Assembly (NCBI GenBank): GCA_023512835.1
Contig: CM042085.1
Span: 35,418,324 to 35,482,323, forward strand
From: Taxillus chinensis
Taxonomy: Eukaryota; Streptophyta; Magnoliopsida; Santalales; Loranthaceae
Length of the DNA: 64,000 bases
Reading direction: 5' to 3'
Part shown: positions 21,310 to 32,485 of the stretch, one piece after another
How the letters are laid out: every line of letters starts with the position of its first letter
Position numbering within the stretch: the first letter of the stretch is position 1
Translations under genes and position numbers: made by a program
Notes under the pieces: model-generated
Told to the model about the DNA's origin: nothing
Database searches by the model: none
Seen by the model: only the letters and a program-made list of their open reading frames with translations

Positions 21310-23741
21310 TGTCACGCCCCAATTTCCTCTCACTTGGAAATGAGGAGTAATCGCCCATGCCCACACCCGAAGGGTCAAAGGGTTGGTGCAAGCACCTACA
21401 AAGGACTTATGTCACGAGTGCTGTCCCAAACCTTGTACAACAAGGCTAACATGCCACGGGGCATGCTCCCGATCCCAAACCACGCACACAAACATAGATC
21501 AAACAATAAACATATCTCAATCTATTACATCTCAAGAAGAGTTCCAAATTTATTACAACTCAACTGGGAAAAACTCCCATCAAACCACAACATATTGTTT
21601 ATAACCAATCCAAACCATAAAACACAAGTCCACAAAAGCAATAAAATTAATAATAAGTCTTCAACCTCAGTAGCCTACCACCACAGCTCTTTCACCTACC
21701 GCCTGCTAGACCCTGCAGAAGAACAGTTTATAGGAGGGGTGAGCAAACCATAGCTCAATAGGGCTCAAGTCTCCCCAGAACCATCCCACTCTACAATATG
21801 CATGACAAGTGTATGCTTGTGCTTGTGTAGTGCCTAAAACTAAACAGCACACATCACCCAGTAACACACCATTTACCTGTGCCCACACTGGAGGGCAGAG
21901 GACACCCCGCCACCACGACGACATGACATACCACATCCAGGCGAATGTTGCATGGTCACCAATGCAACATTTTCTACCCGAGTCAGATATGGTCATCACC
22001 TCCTCGGACGCCATACCTACCCTCAGGAATGGGTGTAGATTTAGCCCACCGTCGTGAGTGCTACACCGAGACTCAGGACCGCAGCCCTGGCCAAATCTCA
22101 AAGGGTCCAGTAATTGTGCCTGGCCCATAACTTAGTTCAACCCACATGTATTTGGGTACTCAAACTCAATCACAAATTCACAAAGATCACAAGCAAGTAC
22201 ATCACAAGACATCTCAGTAAACACAGCTCAAACGTAAGTATATCTCAGTAATGCAACTCAGTACAAGGTACTTAATAATATATCTCAATACAAACATGTT
22301 AATATAGCTTAACAAGCACAACTCAGGCATAACCAAATAGCTCAACAGTGCACTTGATAACATGCATTTATGCCGTCATTCTATTGCCTATTTAGGGTTG
22401 TTTAAGAGCATGGTTAGAGCCTTATTGTGTCATATTTCATTTATATTTACTCTAACCCCTAGGAAGATGCTATTTGCATATACATGCGCCTTTAAGCTAT
22501 TTTATCAGGTTTTGGAGATTTATTTTGACCAAGTAGATGGCCTCAAATTAATTGGCGTGCAGACTAAAGTTTTTCGGAATGATGTCCTCTACCTTCCACA
22601 GAAGTTTCGGAGCCAAAGACCTTGAACGCCAATTGGACCAATCGGCGTGCAAGCATATTATCGCATACCAGCCTTCTACATGATGCAAGGAAGCTTGAGG
22701 AAGAATTTCACCAAATTTGGAGTTGCACGCCAATTGGGGATATGACGTTCAAATTGACGTGCGGCTATATTTTTGCACGATGATCATTGTTTTGCTATTC
22801 TAATGACTTCTCTCTAAAGAATCCATCTCAAATTCCTTTTCATTTGTGAGTTATCAGGTTTTAAAGATTGGATACACAGCCTACTTTTCAATTCTAGTCA
22901 GAATACCCATGCCAAACTACCCATCCAGACAAATCCAGGGCATCCAACTCAATTATTTTCAGTTATATATATTAAAAATCTCATATTAATCCCACATGCA
23001 TCTACATGTTTATATATATATATATTAATTATCTTATTCAGAATTGGGGTTGAGAGAAGAATCACAACAGATGTAAATCACAACAGGTGAAATTCCAGAA
23101 TTTGGAGGAGGTACAAGGGTTGACAACGAATCCCTACCTAAAAGTCGGAGAATTCAACTGGTCGTTGTATTCTAGCAATCACATCTCCGGGCTCCCGTCC
23201 GACCTTGGATCGTCCTTGCCGTCTCAGGCCGTGTCCCCCTCTTTCCGGCAGTCTCCCTCTCTCGCCGTGTTTCTCTCTCTCTCTCTCTCTCTCAAGGGGT
23301 GACGGCTGCTAGGGTTTTGGAATGAGAAATCCCCTAATTTTCAAGCCCTTTTTCTTTATATATTTTCCCACATAATCAAAACGACGTAGTTTTGATTAAG
23401 TGAATCCCTACATCAAAATGACGTAGTTTTGATTAATGTAAAACCCAGCATCTAAAAACCCAAAGGCCAAGGTTTTCTAACCCATCTCTTAAGCTCAACA
23501 ACCCAATTCATTAAGCCCAACAAATATTTAAAATAAATCCCTCAAATAAATGTTAATTGGGATATTTAAATATATATAAAATTCCCAAAATACCCCTCAG
23601 GGCCTCAAACTCCAAAATCAGCCCAAGTATAGTCAAAATTCTCCATTCGATTAGCACATCATTGTTCTAATGTTCATTCTCTAAGGCAAGGTCTCTTACT
23701 TAAGGCTAACTCCAAGAACCCCTCAAACACGGGTCCTTACA
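21310..23741 (-). mobile_element. Gypsy-type solo LTR, minus strand
   Basis: On the minus strand it begins TGTAAGGACCCG and ends GGGGCGTGACA. The flanks are AACGG (21305-21309) and AACAG (23742-23746), a target duplication with one G/A difference. It is 2,432 bp with no coding region, so a solo LTR. Minus-strand promoter elements are two ACGT-core palindromes (23375-23396, 23412-23433), a TATA-like stretch at 23354-23366, then a GA tract (seen as CT at 23272-23293). It splits Ogre Gag. It shares promoter layout with the LTR at 58902-60809. Confidence 0.88.
22456..22836. repeat. Shared LTR module, copy A
   Basis: A segment of about 380 bp starting 'ccctaggaagatgctat' and containing 'agatggcctcaaa', 'ttggcgtgca' and 'gatgtcctctacc'. 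It matches 59041-59420 on the same strand, although the two host LTRs point in opposite directions. Confidence 0.75.
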
Positions 23742-24500
23742 AACAGAGGCAACAACTGGAAGAAACGCTGCCTCTATCATAAGACGGCTTACAGGCACGA
23801 CATAGAGGAATGTGAAAAATTTCAAGAAGCAGTCCAAGAACTGTTAAATTCCAAGAGACTGGAGATTTCAAAACTAGAAGTATACTATGAGGTTTGTATG
23901 GCCTCCACTGATAGAACACAAGTGGCGCCAAAGCTTGGGGCACTGAAACCCCTAATTATCCAATACACGGAGAAGTCGAAGGCTGACTCATTGATGCAAA
24001 AGGTCAAAACCCTTACTATTTAGGAGTCATCACCTTTCCCATACAAGGATGATAAAGCAGTGTTGTGGAATTATCACTACAAGTCCATCATTGTAGGGGT
24101 CCCCATAGAAGAGAAGAAGACAAGAAGTGGTCATTCATACACACCACAAGAAGTCAATAAAGCTGATAAGGGTAAATCAGTGGAGCAAGATATCATTCCA
24201 AAATCGATATCAACTAACAAAAGTACCTCTATCTCCGAAGAGGAGGTAACTGAATTTCTGAAGCTAATTAAGCAGAGTGAGTACAATATCATTGATTAGT
24301 TGAGTTGACAGCCAGCTCGTATCTCACTATTATCTTTGCTCATGAATTCTACTTTACACCGAGAAACCCTTATGAAGGTTTTGAGTAAAGCTTATGTCCC
24401 TCCATCTATCTCCGTAGAAAATTTAGACGGAATTGCAAATAATATCGTGGCAAACAACTTTCCCGGCCTTGGAGAAGAAGAGCTCCCTTAAGAAGGTGTT
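23742..24500 (+). pseudogene. gag: Ogre gag C-terminus and gag-pro linker
   Basis: Resumes with GNNWKKRCLYHKTAYRHDIE, a CxxH-like unit followed by FQEAVQELLNSKRL, typical of the Ogre Gag-Pro linker. Stops at about 24021 and at 24298-24300 interrupt it. The linker then reads VTEFLKLIKQSEYNIID before the stop and STLHRETLMKVLSKAYVP after it, all recognisable for Ogre. No enzymatic domain is present here. Confidence 0.75.
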
Positions 24501-25153
24501 GGACATATCAAAGCTTTGCATATCTCTGTTAAGTGCAAGGACCATATCATCTCACGTGTACTAATTGATAATGGGTCATCTTTGAATTCTAAGGCAACTA
24601 CCGGTGGATCCGTCTTACAACCGCCCCACTAACATGATCGCCAGGGCTTTCGATGGAGAAAAATGAGAAGTAGTAGGAACCCTAGATGTACCACTACAAA
24701 TCGGTCCAAGTACTTTCACCGTGGAGTTCCAAGTCATGGATATTGCTCCTTACTATAGCTGCCTACTGGGAAGGCCATGGATTCATGCAGCAGGGGCAAT
24801 CCCCTCAACCCTCCATCAGAAGGTTAAATTTGTTGTAGACGGGAAGCTCATATGTGTGTCCGAGGAAGCAAAAATCCTCGTCACCAAACCTCTCTCTGTC
24901 CCTTACATTGAAAGCAGCGAAGATATCCCTGAATGTTCCTTCCGCTCATTCGAAGTTGTCAATGCAACCTACCTCCTTGATCCTACAACTGATCAGGATG
25001 TTGTGACACAGCTACAAAAAGCATCAAGGATGGTAGTGTCAGTCATGCTGAAGCTGGGCCACAAAGTAGGAAAAGGCTTGGGCTTGCAAGGACAGGGGAT
25101 CAAAGAACCTGTTACCATTCGAAGCACAATTGGAAAATTTGGGCTAGGCTACC
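24501..25153 (+). pseudogene. Ogre protease and G-patch domain, broken
   Basis: Aspartic protease of the Ogre polyprotein. The active-site motif is VLIDNGSSLN with Asp-Asn-Gly at 24567-24575, the usual form in Ogre. A frameshift soon after moves the frame; it is recovered by about 24720 with VMDIAPYYSCLLGRPWIHAA. At 25040-25110 the motif LGHKVGKGLGLQGQGI is a Gly-rich G-patch domain, common in plant Ogre/Tat polyproteins and thought to bind nucleic acid. The frame is cut at 25153 by a solo LTR and resumes after 28163 with PTKADRQ. Confidence 0.82.
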
Positions 25154-26034
25154 TGTAACACCCCCAAATTTAGACCTCCATACCGAGTGCGTTAGCGGAA
25201 ATTAAATATACAAATTTTATATCAATTTCAAACTATTACTTATTTCATCAAACAAACTATTCATTATTACAATTTCAATCCAAGATCTTTAAGGTTTAGG
25301 GGTTTAGAGACTAAGTGTTCTTAACCCATTATTACATAACAAAGCACACGAGCAAACAAACTTAATAAATCTTTAAAATTTCACACAACTTTATTTCCAA
25401 GCACTTCTCGACTCCTTATCCTAGTTTCTCCATTCCTTTAATTACCTGGGGTGGAAATGAAATCATAAAAAGGGTGAGCTCAAATAGCCTAGTAAGGGTA
25501 AACATAAGTGGGTAAGGAAAATCATGAAGATATCAAACATAGGAAATACCATATAACATTTGCACATCATACATGATCAACATTTCACAAGGGAATCATA
25601 ACATGGAAGATTATGTTTGGACATTGTATCATAACATCATGATCCAGGTTAACTACCTAGATACCATATCATAACATAACATATTATTAGCCGGATTGAC
25701 ACTCTCCAATGATGTTCTTTACCCAATGCATTGGAGGTCTTTTCTGGAACCACCCATCATAAACTTACTTTGTCTAACATAAGAGGGATCATAACAAGAT
25801 CAATTCATTTCATAAAACAAATCATAGAATTTCATGAAGCATAGTTAAGTAAAGAACATAAGGTTATCAATGATGATCCCGATTTTCAAAAAGGTCATCT
25901 ACCCTAATTAATAAAGTGGAATAGTAGAGAGAAATCAAAGAGACTAATGTCCCTTACGAATAATTAATAAAGGGGAAGTTAATAAAAGGTGAGTAATATA
26001 AAGCAACAAGGACATAGAAAAAGGAAAAGAAAAG

Positions 26035-26170
26035 AAAAGAAAACCCTTACGATAATAATGAAACACAAACTATAATGGTAAAGAAAAAGGGGATGAGAAA
26101 ACCCTTATAATAATAATGAAATATAGACTATAATGAAAAAGAAAAAGGGAATGATAAAAACCCTTACAAT
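26035..26170. repeat. Two-copy tandem repeat
   Basis: A unit of about 63 bp with 'aaacccttayrataataatg' and 'gaaagaaaaagggratga' words, repeated with small changes. Confidence 0.6.
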
Positions 26171-26259
26171 CCGCTTGTCATTCTCTGCGTTCTAAACCTT
26201 AAAAATATCAAAACACTAAATTAGCATTAATGCTTGAAAAGTTCAATATCACACATCTC

Positions 26260-26263
<4 letters not shown>

Positions 26264-26308
<45 letters not shown>
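26264..26308. repeat. (TA)n microsatellite
   Basis: A pure TA tract of about 45 bp. Confidence 0.95.
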
Positions 26309-26310
<2 letters not shown>

Positions 26311-26806
26311 TACTTTAACTTATATCTTTTAATAGGCATACCGTACTTGTGGGGTTGAATATTAATTTGGGTTCCCACTTCTATTGCGGTTCCATCTCCT
26401 ATTTCGATCCCATACATCGTAAGCCTTGAGTTGTGCAATAACTATGTTATATGCCTTGAGAGTTTTTGAATAAGATTTACTTTTTGTATTGGGTGAACGG
26501 AAAAGACGTTCGATAAGCTTATTTTTCCTACATTTCTTCCACCTTAACCATGAGGGGATATTAGACATGGGTGTAAAGGGAAGATCTAGAGGAGATAAGG
26601 ATGGGAATAGCTGTGAGGTTAAGCATTAACAATTGGGGTTGCGGAAGAAGAAGGGCGATTATTGGGGGAATTCATTATGGAAGTTGTTCCTTACAATCCT
26701 CCGCTATCTAGAACCGTAAAAATAAAAGAAACATTAAGTCAATATTCTCATCTTTTTTACTTTAACTATATAATGAAAATGCTATGATGAAATAACATAT
26801 TTTAAA

Positions 26807-26976
26807 ATAAGGTGGCAATGCCAACCATGCATGTATATACGAGGTGATATAACCAACCATATAAATAACATATGTGAGGTGGTAAAACCAACCATGTAAG
26901 TAATATATATGAGGTGGTAAAACTAACCATGAATATAGTATATATGAGGTGGTAAAACTAACCATATAGATCTACA
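26807..26976. repeat. Minisatellite in solo LTR
   Basis: Four to five units of about 35-40 bp, each with 'gaggtggtaaaac' and 'aaccat'. The middle units are best preserved. Confidence 0.75.
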
Positions 26977-28163
26977 TAATAAATAAAAAGTAACTTCAAA
27001 ATTTCAAAATCTTGAGTATTGCCTTTCGTAAAACTTCGACGCTTGGTAAGTACCAAAAACAAAAGAGGGTTTGAGTAGAGTATTTGGGGTGTTAAGAGGG
27101 CTTAAGGGAGTGTTTGTAGAGGGAAATTTCGTGGTATGGATTGAGGGACTTATGCAATAAGAGGGGAGGCAAAACACTCCTTATATAGGGAAAAGGTGGT
27201 GGTAGGTGGTAGGTGTGGTAGGTGAAACTTTTGTCTTTAATACCTTATTTTCTTCCCTAATTTTCTCCTTTTCAAATCATTTAATTCTTATCCCATTATT
27301 ATCTACCATGTAGCCCCCTTGTTTCCCCCATTTTGAATTGTTTTGGATTTGTTTGACTTTGAAGGTTCTTTTGGTCACAAAAGTCACATGGGTGCATAGC
27401 CTACTATTTTGACTATAACTATCTAGATTCTTCATTAAATTAAATAACGCCAATTGGGATGGGTTCCTAACTTAATTATCTACATTTCGAGACCAATTTC
27501 AAATCTATTGGACTTGTATATCAAAAGTTATTGGGTTTTGAAGTGAGACTAGAAATTCTGGGCGTGCTACTAGATCTTTGTGCACTGTTTAATTTGTTTC
27601 TCCTAATGGGCTGATCTAATGAGTCTAAGAATTTTAACCAAAGATATATAACTAACTTTGGAGCACATTGTAAAAATATCAAGTCGTTTGGAGCTACATA
27701 AACAAAGTTATAAATTTTTAAATATGACTTCCAGAACTGCGCTAGTCTATCCTTTCTAAGCATAACTATTGGTCATGGAGTATTAATGAACATTTTGTAT
27801 TTTACAACTCTTAATAAATTTTGATGTAATAAATTTAAAGTTGTATCTTATTTGATTTAGATTCAACATGTCAACTAAGAAATTATTTATTTAATATAAT
27901 TAAACAAACGATTGAAAATATTTATATAGTTAGGTAAAATAACATAACACCTCATTAGAAAACTTAAAAAAACACTTATTTTCTTAAACTGTAATTTATT
28001 TATGAAAAATAAATCTTATACAATATTTAATTAACATTAATATAATTATCATACACACTATCAAATAATATTTTCTAAATATATGATCAAAATAGTTTAA
28101 TTATAAACATAAAATAATATAACAAATATTTATTATTTTATTAAAAAAAACTCGAATCTTACA

Positions 28164-28433
28164 CTACTAGCCCACTAAAGCCGACAGGCAATTAACGACT
28201 TCAAGAAGAAGGGATAGCCGGCTGGCTAAATTGGAGAAAAGAACCTTTCAAGAACAGAAAAGGACTTTTCCACCACTCAGAGTTACATTCTGGAGTGCGG
28301 GATTCATAAATCAAAGGGAAGAGACAGTGGCCACTACAAGGGATGACAATGAAGAGTCGGAACTGGTTTGGGTATGCCAAGGAGATCCGGGACAGCAATT
28401 GGATAACTGGAAAAGCTTGGACCTCCCTATCAT
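28164..28433 (+). pseudogene. Ogre PR-RT linker exon
   Basis: Resumes the polyprotein with PTKADRQ then, after a one-base shift, AINDFKKKG. From 28231 it reads FPPLRVTFWSAGFINQ and ESELVWVCQGDPGQQLDNW, the linker that precedes RT in Ogre. It stays open to 28433, where a splice-donor-like GTAAAC begins; without splicing a TAA follows at 28435-28437. Confidence 0.7.
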
Positions 28434-28629
28434 GTAAACGGTTCAAGGAACCTACTGGGGCATTTTCAATGTTTTCTCTTTGTGGTTTTTCAATTTCAAA
28501 TTTTGAATTTGCTGTAATCTTTATTTTGAAAATTTGGAATAAAATGAAACTTTTTCAAAACATTCCCTTTGCATTTCATGGCACGTGCATTATCATATAT
28601 GGTTGAGTAAATCAGATTTTTTTGAACAG
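28434..28629 (+). other. Probable Ogre intron between PR and RT
   Basis: The 196-bp segment starts GTAAAC and ends in a T-rich tract followed by GAACAG. It is AT-rich and has stops in the entry frame. Removing it joins codon AT|G exactly, so that PIM is followed by YDKFRDMVRKDE without a frame change. Ogre elements are known to carry a spliced intron at this place, so position, composition and phase all agree. Splicing is inferred. Confidence 0.72.
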
Positions 28630-29776
28630 GTATGATAAATTTAGAGATATGGTAAGGAAAGACGAAACGAGTTGCTTAAGACTTGACCATAATCCAAACT
28701 GGGAACAGTCAGTGTCTGAGATAGAGGAAGCTGGTATAGTAGAAGATCCCGAGCTACCAAAAGACATCAAGCTCCTGCTAGAAAAAGAAGACCAGTCCAC
28801 TATCCCTAGTGAAAACCCAGTCACAGTCGTAAACTTCGGAATAGCCATTGAGCCAAAAGAATTGAGATTGAGGTCTTTAATCCCCAACAATGTCAAAGAT
28901 CAGCTACTTGATCTTCTCAAGTCCTACATTGATGTTTGACTTGGTCCTACAAAGATATCTTTGGGATTGGATATCGATATAGTGCAACACTAGTTGCCCT
29001 TGAAGCTCGAATGTAAGCATGTTCAAGCAAAAGTTAAGGAGGATGAGACCGGAGATGATACTAAAGATCAAGGAAGAGGTCAAAAAGCAATGGGATGCAG
29101 GATTCCTTAGTGTGGCCCACTATCCGAAATGGGTAGCTAACATCGTGTCCAAAGAAAGGAGGGAAGGTCCGTATATGCATAGATTATCGCGACCTCAATA
29201 GGGCTAGTCCCAAAGATAACTTCCCACTACCTCACATTGACACTTTGGTAGACAACACTGCGAGACATACTATGTTTTCCTTCATGGATGGGTTCTCTGG
29301 CTATAACCTAATTCGGATGGATCCTGAACACAAGGAAAAGACTACATTTATTACCATATGGGGCACCTTTTGCTACAATGTCATGCCCTTCGGACTCAAA
29401 AACGGGGCAACTTATCAAAGAGCCATGGTGACATTGTTCCATGACATGATGCACAAAGAAGTAGAGGTCTATCTCAATGATATGATCGCCAAGTTGAAAG
29501 GAGACAAGGACCATGCGGAAGTGTTACGTAAGCTCTTCGACGTACTACGAAAATACCAATTAAAGTTAAATCCGGCCAAATGTACCTTTGGGGCTACATC
29601 AGGCAAGCTATTGGGATTCATTGTTAATCAATAGGGAATTGAGATTGATCCTGACAAGGTTCGGGCCATCCAAGATATGCCCATGCCAAAAACTATCAAA
29701 GAAGTTAGAGGTTTCCGCACAACTACATCGCTCGGTTCATTTCACAACTCACGATGACTTGTGAACCGTCTTCAAG
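28630..29776 (+). pseudogene. Ogre reverse transcriptase, broken active site
   Basis: RT of the Ogre. The first exon after the intron reads to YIDV, then stops at 28937-28939. The fingers region (KQKLRRMRPEMILKIKEEVK, AGFLSVAHYPKWVANIV) follows from 29019. After another frame change, MDGFSGYNLIRMDPEHKEKT and VMPFGLKN are clear. The catalytic box, normally YVDD, reads YLND (29470-29481), so one catalytic Asp has become Asn. A stop at 29632-29634 precedes IEIDPDKVRAIQDMP. The enzyme is dead by frame and by active site. Confidence 0.88.
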
Positions 29777-30115
29777 GTGTTGCGCAAGAATAATCCCGAG
29801 GTGTGGAAAAATGAATGTCAAGAGGCCTTCGACACAATTAAACAAGATTTGATGAACACTCTAATTTTGGTTCCCCTAGTATCCGGTCAACCTCTGATCC
29901 TATACTTAACAGTTCGAGACACCTCGATGGGTTGTGTACTAGGACAACATGATGCCTCAGGGAAGAAAGATCAAATCATTTACTATCTGAGCAAGAAGTT
30001 TACACCTTGTGAGGAAAAGTATACTCATTTGGAAAAGACTTGTTGTGCCCTCGCTTGGACAAAGACGAAGGTTAAGGCCGTATACACTCTACCATACTAC
30101 ATAGCTTATCTCTAG
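29777..30115 (+). pseudogene. Ogre first RNase H
   Basis: The RT-linked RNase H. It shows ECQEAFDTIKQDLMN and then LYLTVRDTSMGCVLGQHDASGK, YYLSKKFTPCEEKYTHLEK. The catalytic Asp position (usually YLSVSD or similar) is altered around LTVRDTS. The frame ends with a stop at 30113-30115 and the next part (KYLLEKPFMTGRIAMWQLLL) is in another frame. Confidence 0.82.
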
Positions 30116-30137
30116 ACATGACCCGCTCAAATACCTA

Positions 30138-30941
30138 TTGGAAAAGCCATTCATGACAGGAAGAATTGCTATGTGGCAGCTACTCTTGGCAGAATACGAC
30201 ATTGTCTATGTGCCTCAAAAGGCCATCAAAGGAAGTGCCATAGCTGATTATCTAGCGGATCGAGCCTTGGAAGATTATGAGCCAGCAATCTTTAATTTCC
30301 TAGACGAATTCATCAACACCATCCAAGAAAATGAAAACTCAGACACATGGACCCTATGGTTTGATGGAGCATCATGCTTATCTGGTCATGGCATCGGGGC
30401 AGTCCTAATTTCCCTATCCGGGGTACATTTTTCGATGGCCGCCAAGTTGATGTTCCCTTGCACAAATAATATAGCAGAATATGAAGCTTGTGTAATGGGC
30501 CTCCAAGAGGCATTGAGTAAAGGAATTAGAAAATTACAATTGTTCGGGGATTCAGCTCTAGTCATTTATCAAGTCAGAAAGGAATGGGAAACTCGAAATC
30601 ACAAGTTGATTCCTTACTGACAAATGATTTGTGAAATGGCTAACCTATACGTTGAAATCACATTTGAACACATGTCAAGAGAGCATAATCAAATTCCCGA
30701 TGCTTTAGCAACTCTAGCCTCCCTCTTACGATTGGACACATGCTTCGAAATACCATGCTTTAACATCAATGTGAACAAGGAACCCATTTACAACATGGTA
30801 ACCAATGTTGACACCGACAACAAGCCTTGGTATCAAGATATCAAACAAGACTGTCCCAAAGACTCATATCCAGGTAGGGGCCTCGAAGCGAGAAAAGAAA
30901 CATCTAACAAGCAAACATCAATTACTTCCTCGACAGTTTAA
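30138..30941 (+). pseudogene. Ogre second (archaeal-type) RNase H
   Basis: Starts with the end of the first RNase H (GRIAMWQLLLAEYDIVYVPQ, IADYLADRALEDY). A second RNase H domain follows: Asp in WFDGASCLSGHGIGAV (codon 30363-30365), Glu in NIAEYEACVMGLQEAL, Asp in LFGDSALVIYQVR, and after a TGA at 30618-30620 the final Asp in QIPDALATLAS. Two RNase H domains in tandem are known from the Tat/Ogre lineage. The four acids are kept here, more than in the RT. One stop breaks it. Confidence 0.85.
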
Positions 30942-31039
30942 TCCTATAGAGACGCAGCCATAACCAAGTTTTACTGTGGTGCTTAGACAAAGATAAAGCA
31001 GCTTGGGTCACCAATGAGGTTCACAATGGCGATTGCGGA

Positions 31040-32074
31040 TCTCACGCAAACGGGCATACACTAACTAGGAAGATCATGAGGATGGGATACTATTAGGTCA
31101 CTATGGAAAAGGATTGCATCGAGCATGTGCGTAAATGTCTTAAATGCCAGATTTATGGGGATCACATTCAAGCACCCCCATCCAAGCTACACGTGCTAAC
31201 ATCTCCGTGGCCATTTTCATTGTGGGGCATGGATGTTATTGGGCCCATATTCCCAAAAGTCTCTAATGGACATAAATTCATTCTTGTAGCCATCGACTAT
31301 TTCACTATGTGGGTCGAAGCAGCCTCCTACGTCCAAGTCACTCAGTCAATAATCACTAAGTTTGTCCGCAACAACATCGTGTGCCGCTATGGGCTCCCGG
31401 AGCACATCATAACAGATAATGCTTCCAATCTAAATAGCCGGATGATGGACAATTTGTGTGAATAGTTCAAAATCCGACATTGCAACTCAACACCGTACCA
31501 TCCTCAAATGAACGGAGCGTTAGAAGCAGCAAACAAGAACACCAAGAATATTATCCGAAAAATGATTGAGACGTACAAGGATTGGAGTGAAAAACTCCCA
31601 TATGCACTACATGCCTATAGAACCACAGTCTGGACTTCAACTGGGGCAACACCATTTTCCTTAGTTTATGGCATGGAGGCTGTTTTACCGGTTGAGGTAG
31701 AAATCCCATCTCTGAGGGTGCTCATGGATACCAAGCTAGATGAAGCCGAATGGGCTAAGAACCATTTCGAACAGTTGAACCTGATTGACGGAAGCGATTC
31801 ATAGTACTTTGCCAAGGTCGGCTTTATCAAAAGAGAATGATGGCTAGCTTTAACAAAAAGGTGCAACCGAGGGCATTTAGAGAAGGAGACCTGGTCCTAA
31901 AAAAGATACTACCAATACAAAGATGATAACGAGAGGCAAATGGACTCCAAACTATGAGGGGCTGTATGTTATAAAAAGAGCATTCTCGGGTGGAGCACTC
32001 GTCCTCACCAAAATGGATGGAGATGAACTCCTGAACCCTGTTAACAGTGATGTTGTAAAGAATTTTTATGTTTA
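31040..32074 (+). pseudogene. Ogre integrase, broken
   Basis: The N-terminal zinc site is partly seen (CIEHVRKCLKCQIYGD, the two Cys). The core reads SLWGMDVIGPIF (Asp), IITDNASNLNSRMM (Asp), stop at 31463-31465, then PQMNGALEAANKNTKNIIRK (Glu), LPYALHAYRTT and VYGMEAVLPVEVEIPSLR. A stop at 31802-31804 follows. The last part, in other frames, matches the GDLVLKKILPIQ and NPVNSD type C-terminus, ending near TAA about 32074. Catalytic residues remain, but at least three lesions exist. Confidence 0.85.
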
Positions 32075-32485
32075 ATTTCTGTTCTTGTACCAAAGTGGAT
32101 TTGAAAATGCCATTTATTGAAAGAATTCTCCATGTTCTTGAACCTTTTCTCTATCCTTATTTACCAGTTAGGGAGCCTTTCCCTGAGTAAAAACAAAAAA
32201 GGAAAGCACCAAAGGGCCAAAAAATAAAGCCCTCTCATCTTTCAAAAAAACTCCAAACAGTCATTCACCATTTTTGCCAAATCAAAACTAGCTTACCCGA
32301 GTGAGTCTAAATCTCACACTCATCACCTCCTTCATATAAATGGCAACAAAAATCTCATTTTGGTACAAAGAAGAGAAAGTCAAAATAAGGAGCAGACTTA
32401 GTGAAAACCCGAAAGGGCATTAAGTGTAAAATACAAAGCCAAACAAAGGGACCATGATCCAAAGTCACCTAAAGTAGTCTGATAG
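32075..32485 (+). other. Ogre post-pol region, first part
   Basis: Non-coding, A-rich, with no gene. It is separated from its continuation at 40929 by the Copia insertion. Confidence 0.6.

Larger units (their letters stand above)
25154..28163 (-). mobile_element. Gypsy-type solo LTR, minus strand, about 3 kb
   Basis: On the minus strand it starts TGTAAGATTCGAG and ends GGGGGTGTTACA. The flanks are CTACC (25149-25153) and CTACT (28164-28168), a target duplication with one C/T difference. There is no coding region. A minus-strand TATA-like CCCTATATAAGG lies at about 27180-27191. Internal repeats are a (TA)n tract and two minisatellites. The 27780-28160 end is very AT-rich. It interrupts the Ogre polyprotein just after the G-patch. 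Confidence 0.82.

Noticed and set aside
24721..25158. Host G-patch RNA-binding gene
   Set aside because: The G-patch is in frame with Ogre protease sequence and is a known part of Ogre/Tat polyproteins.
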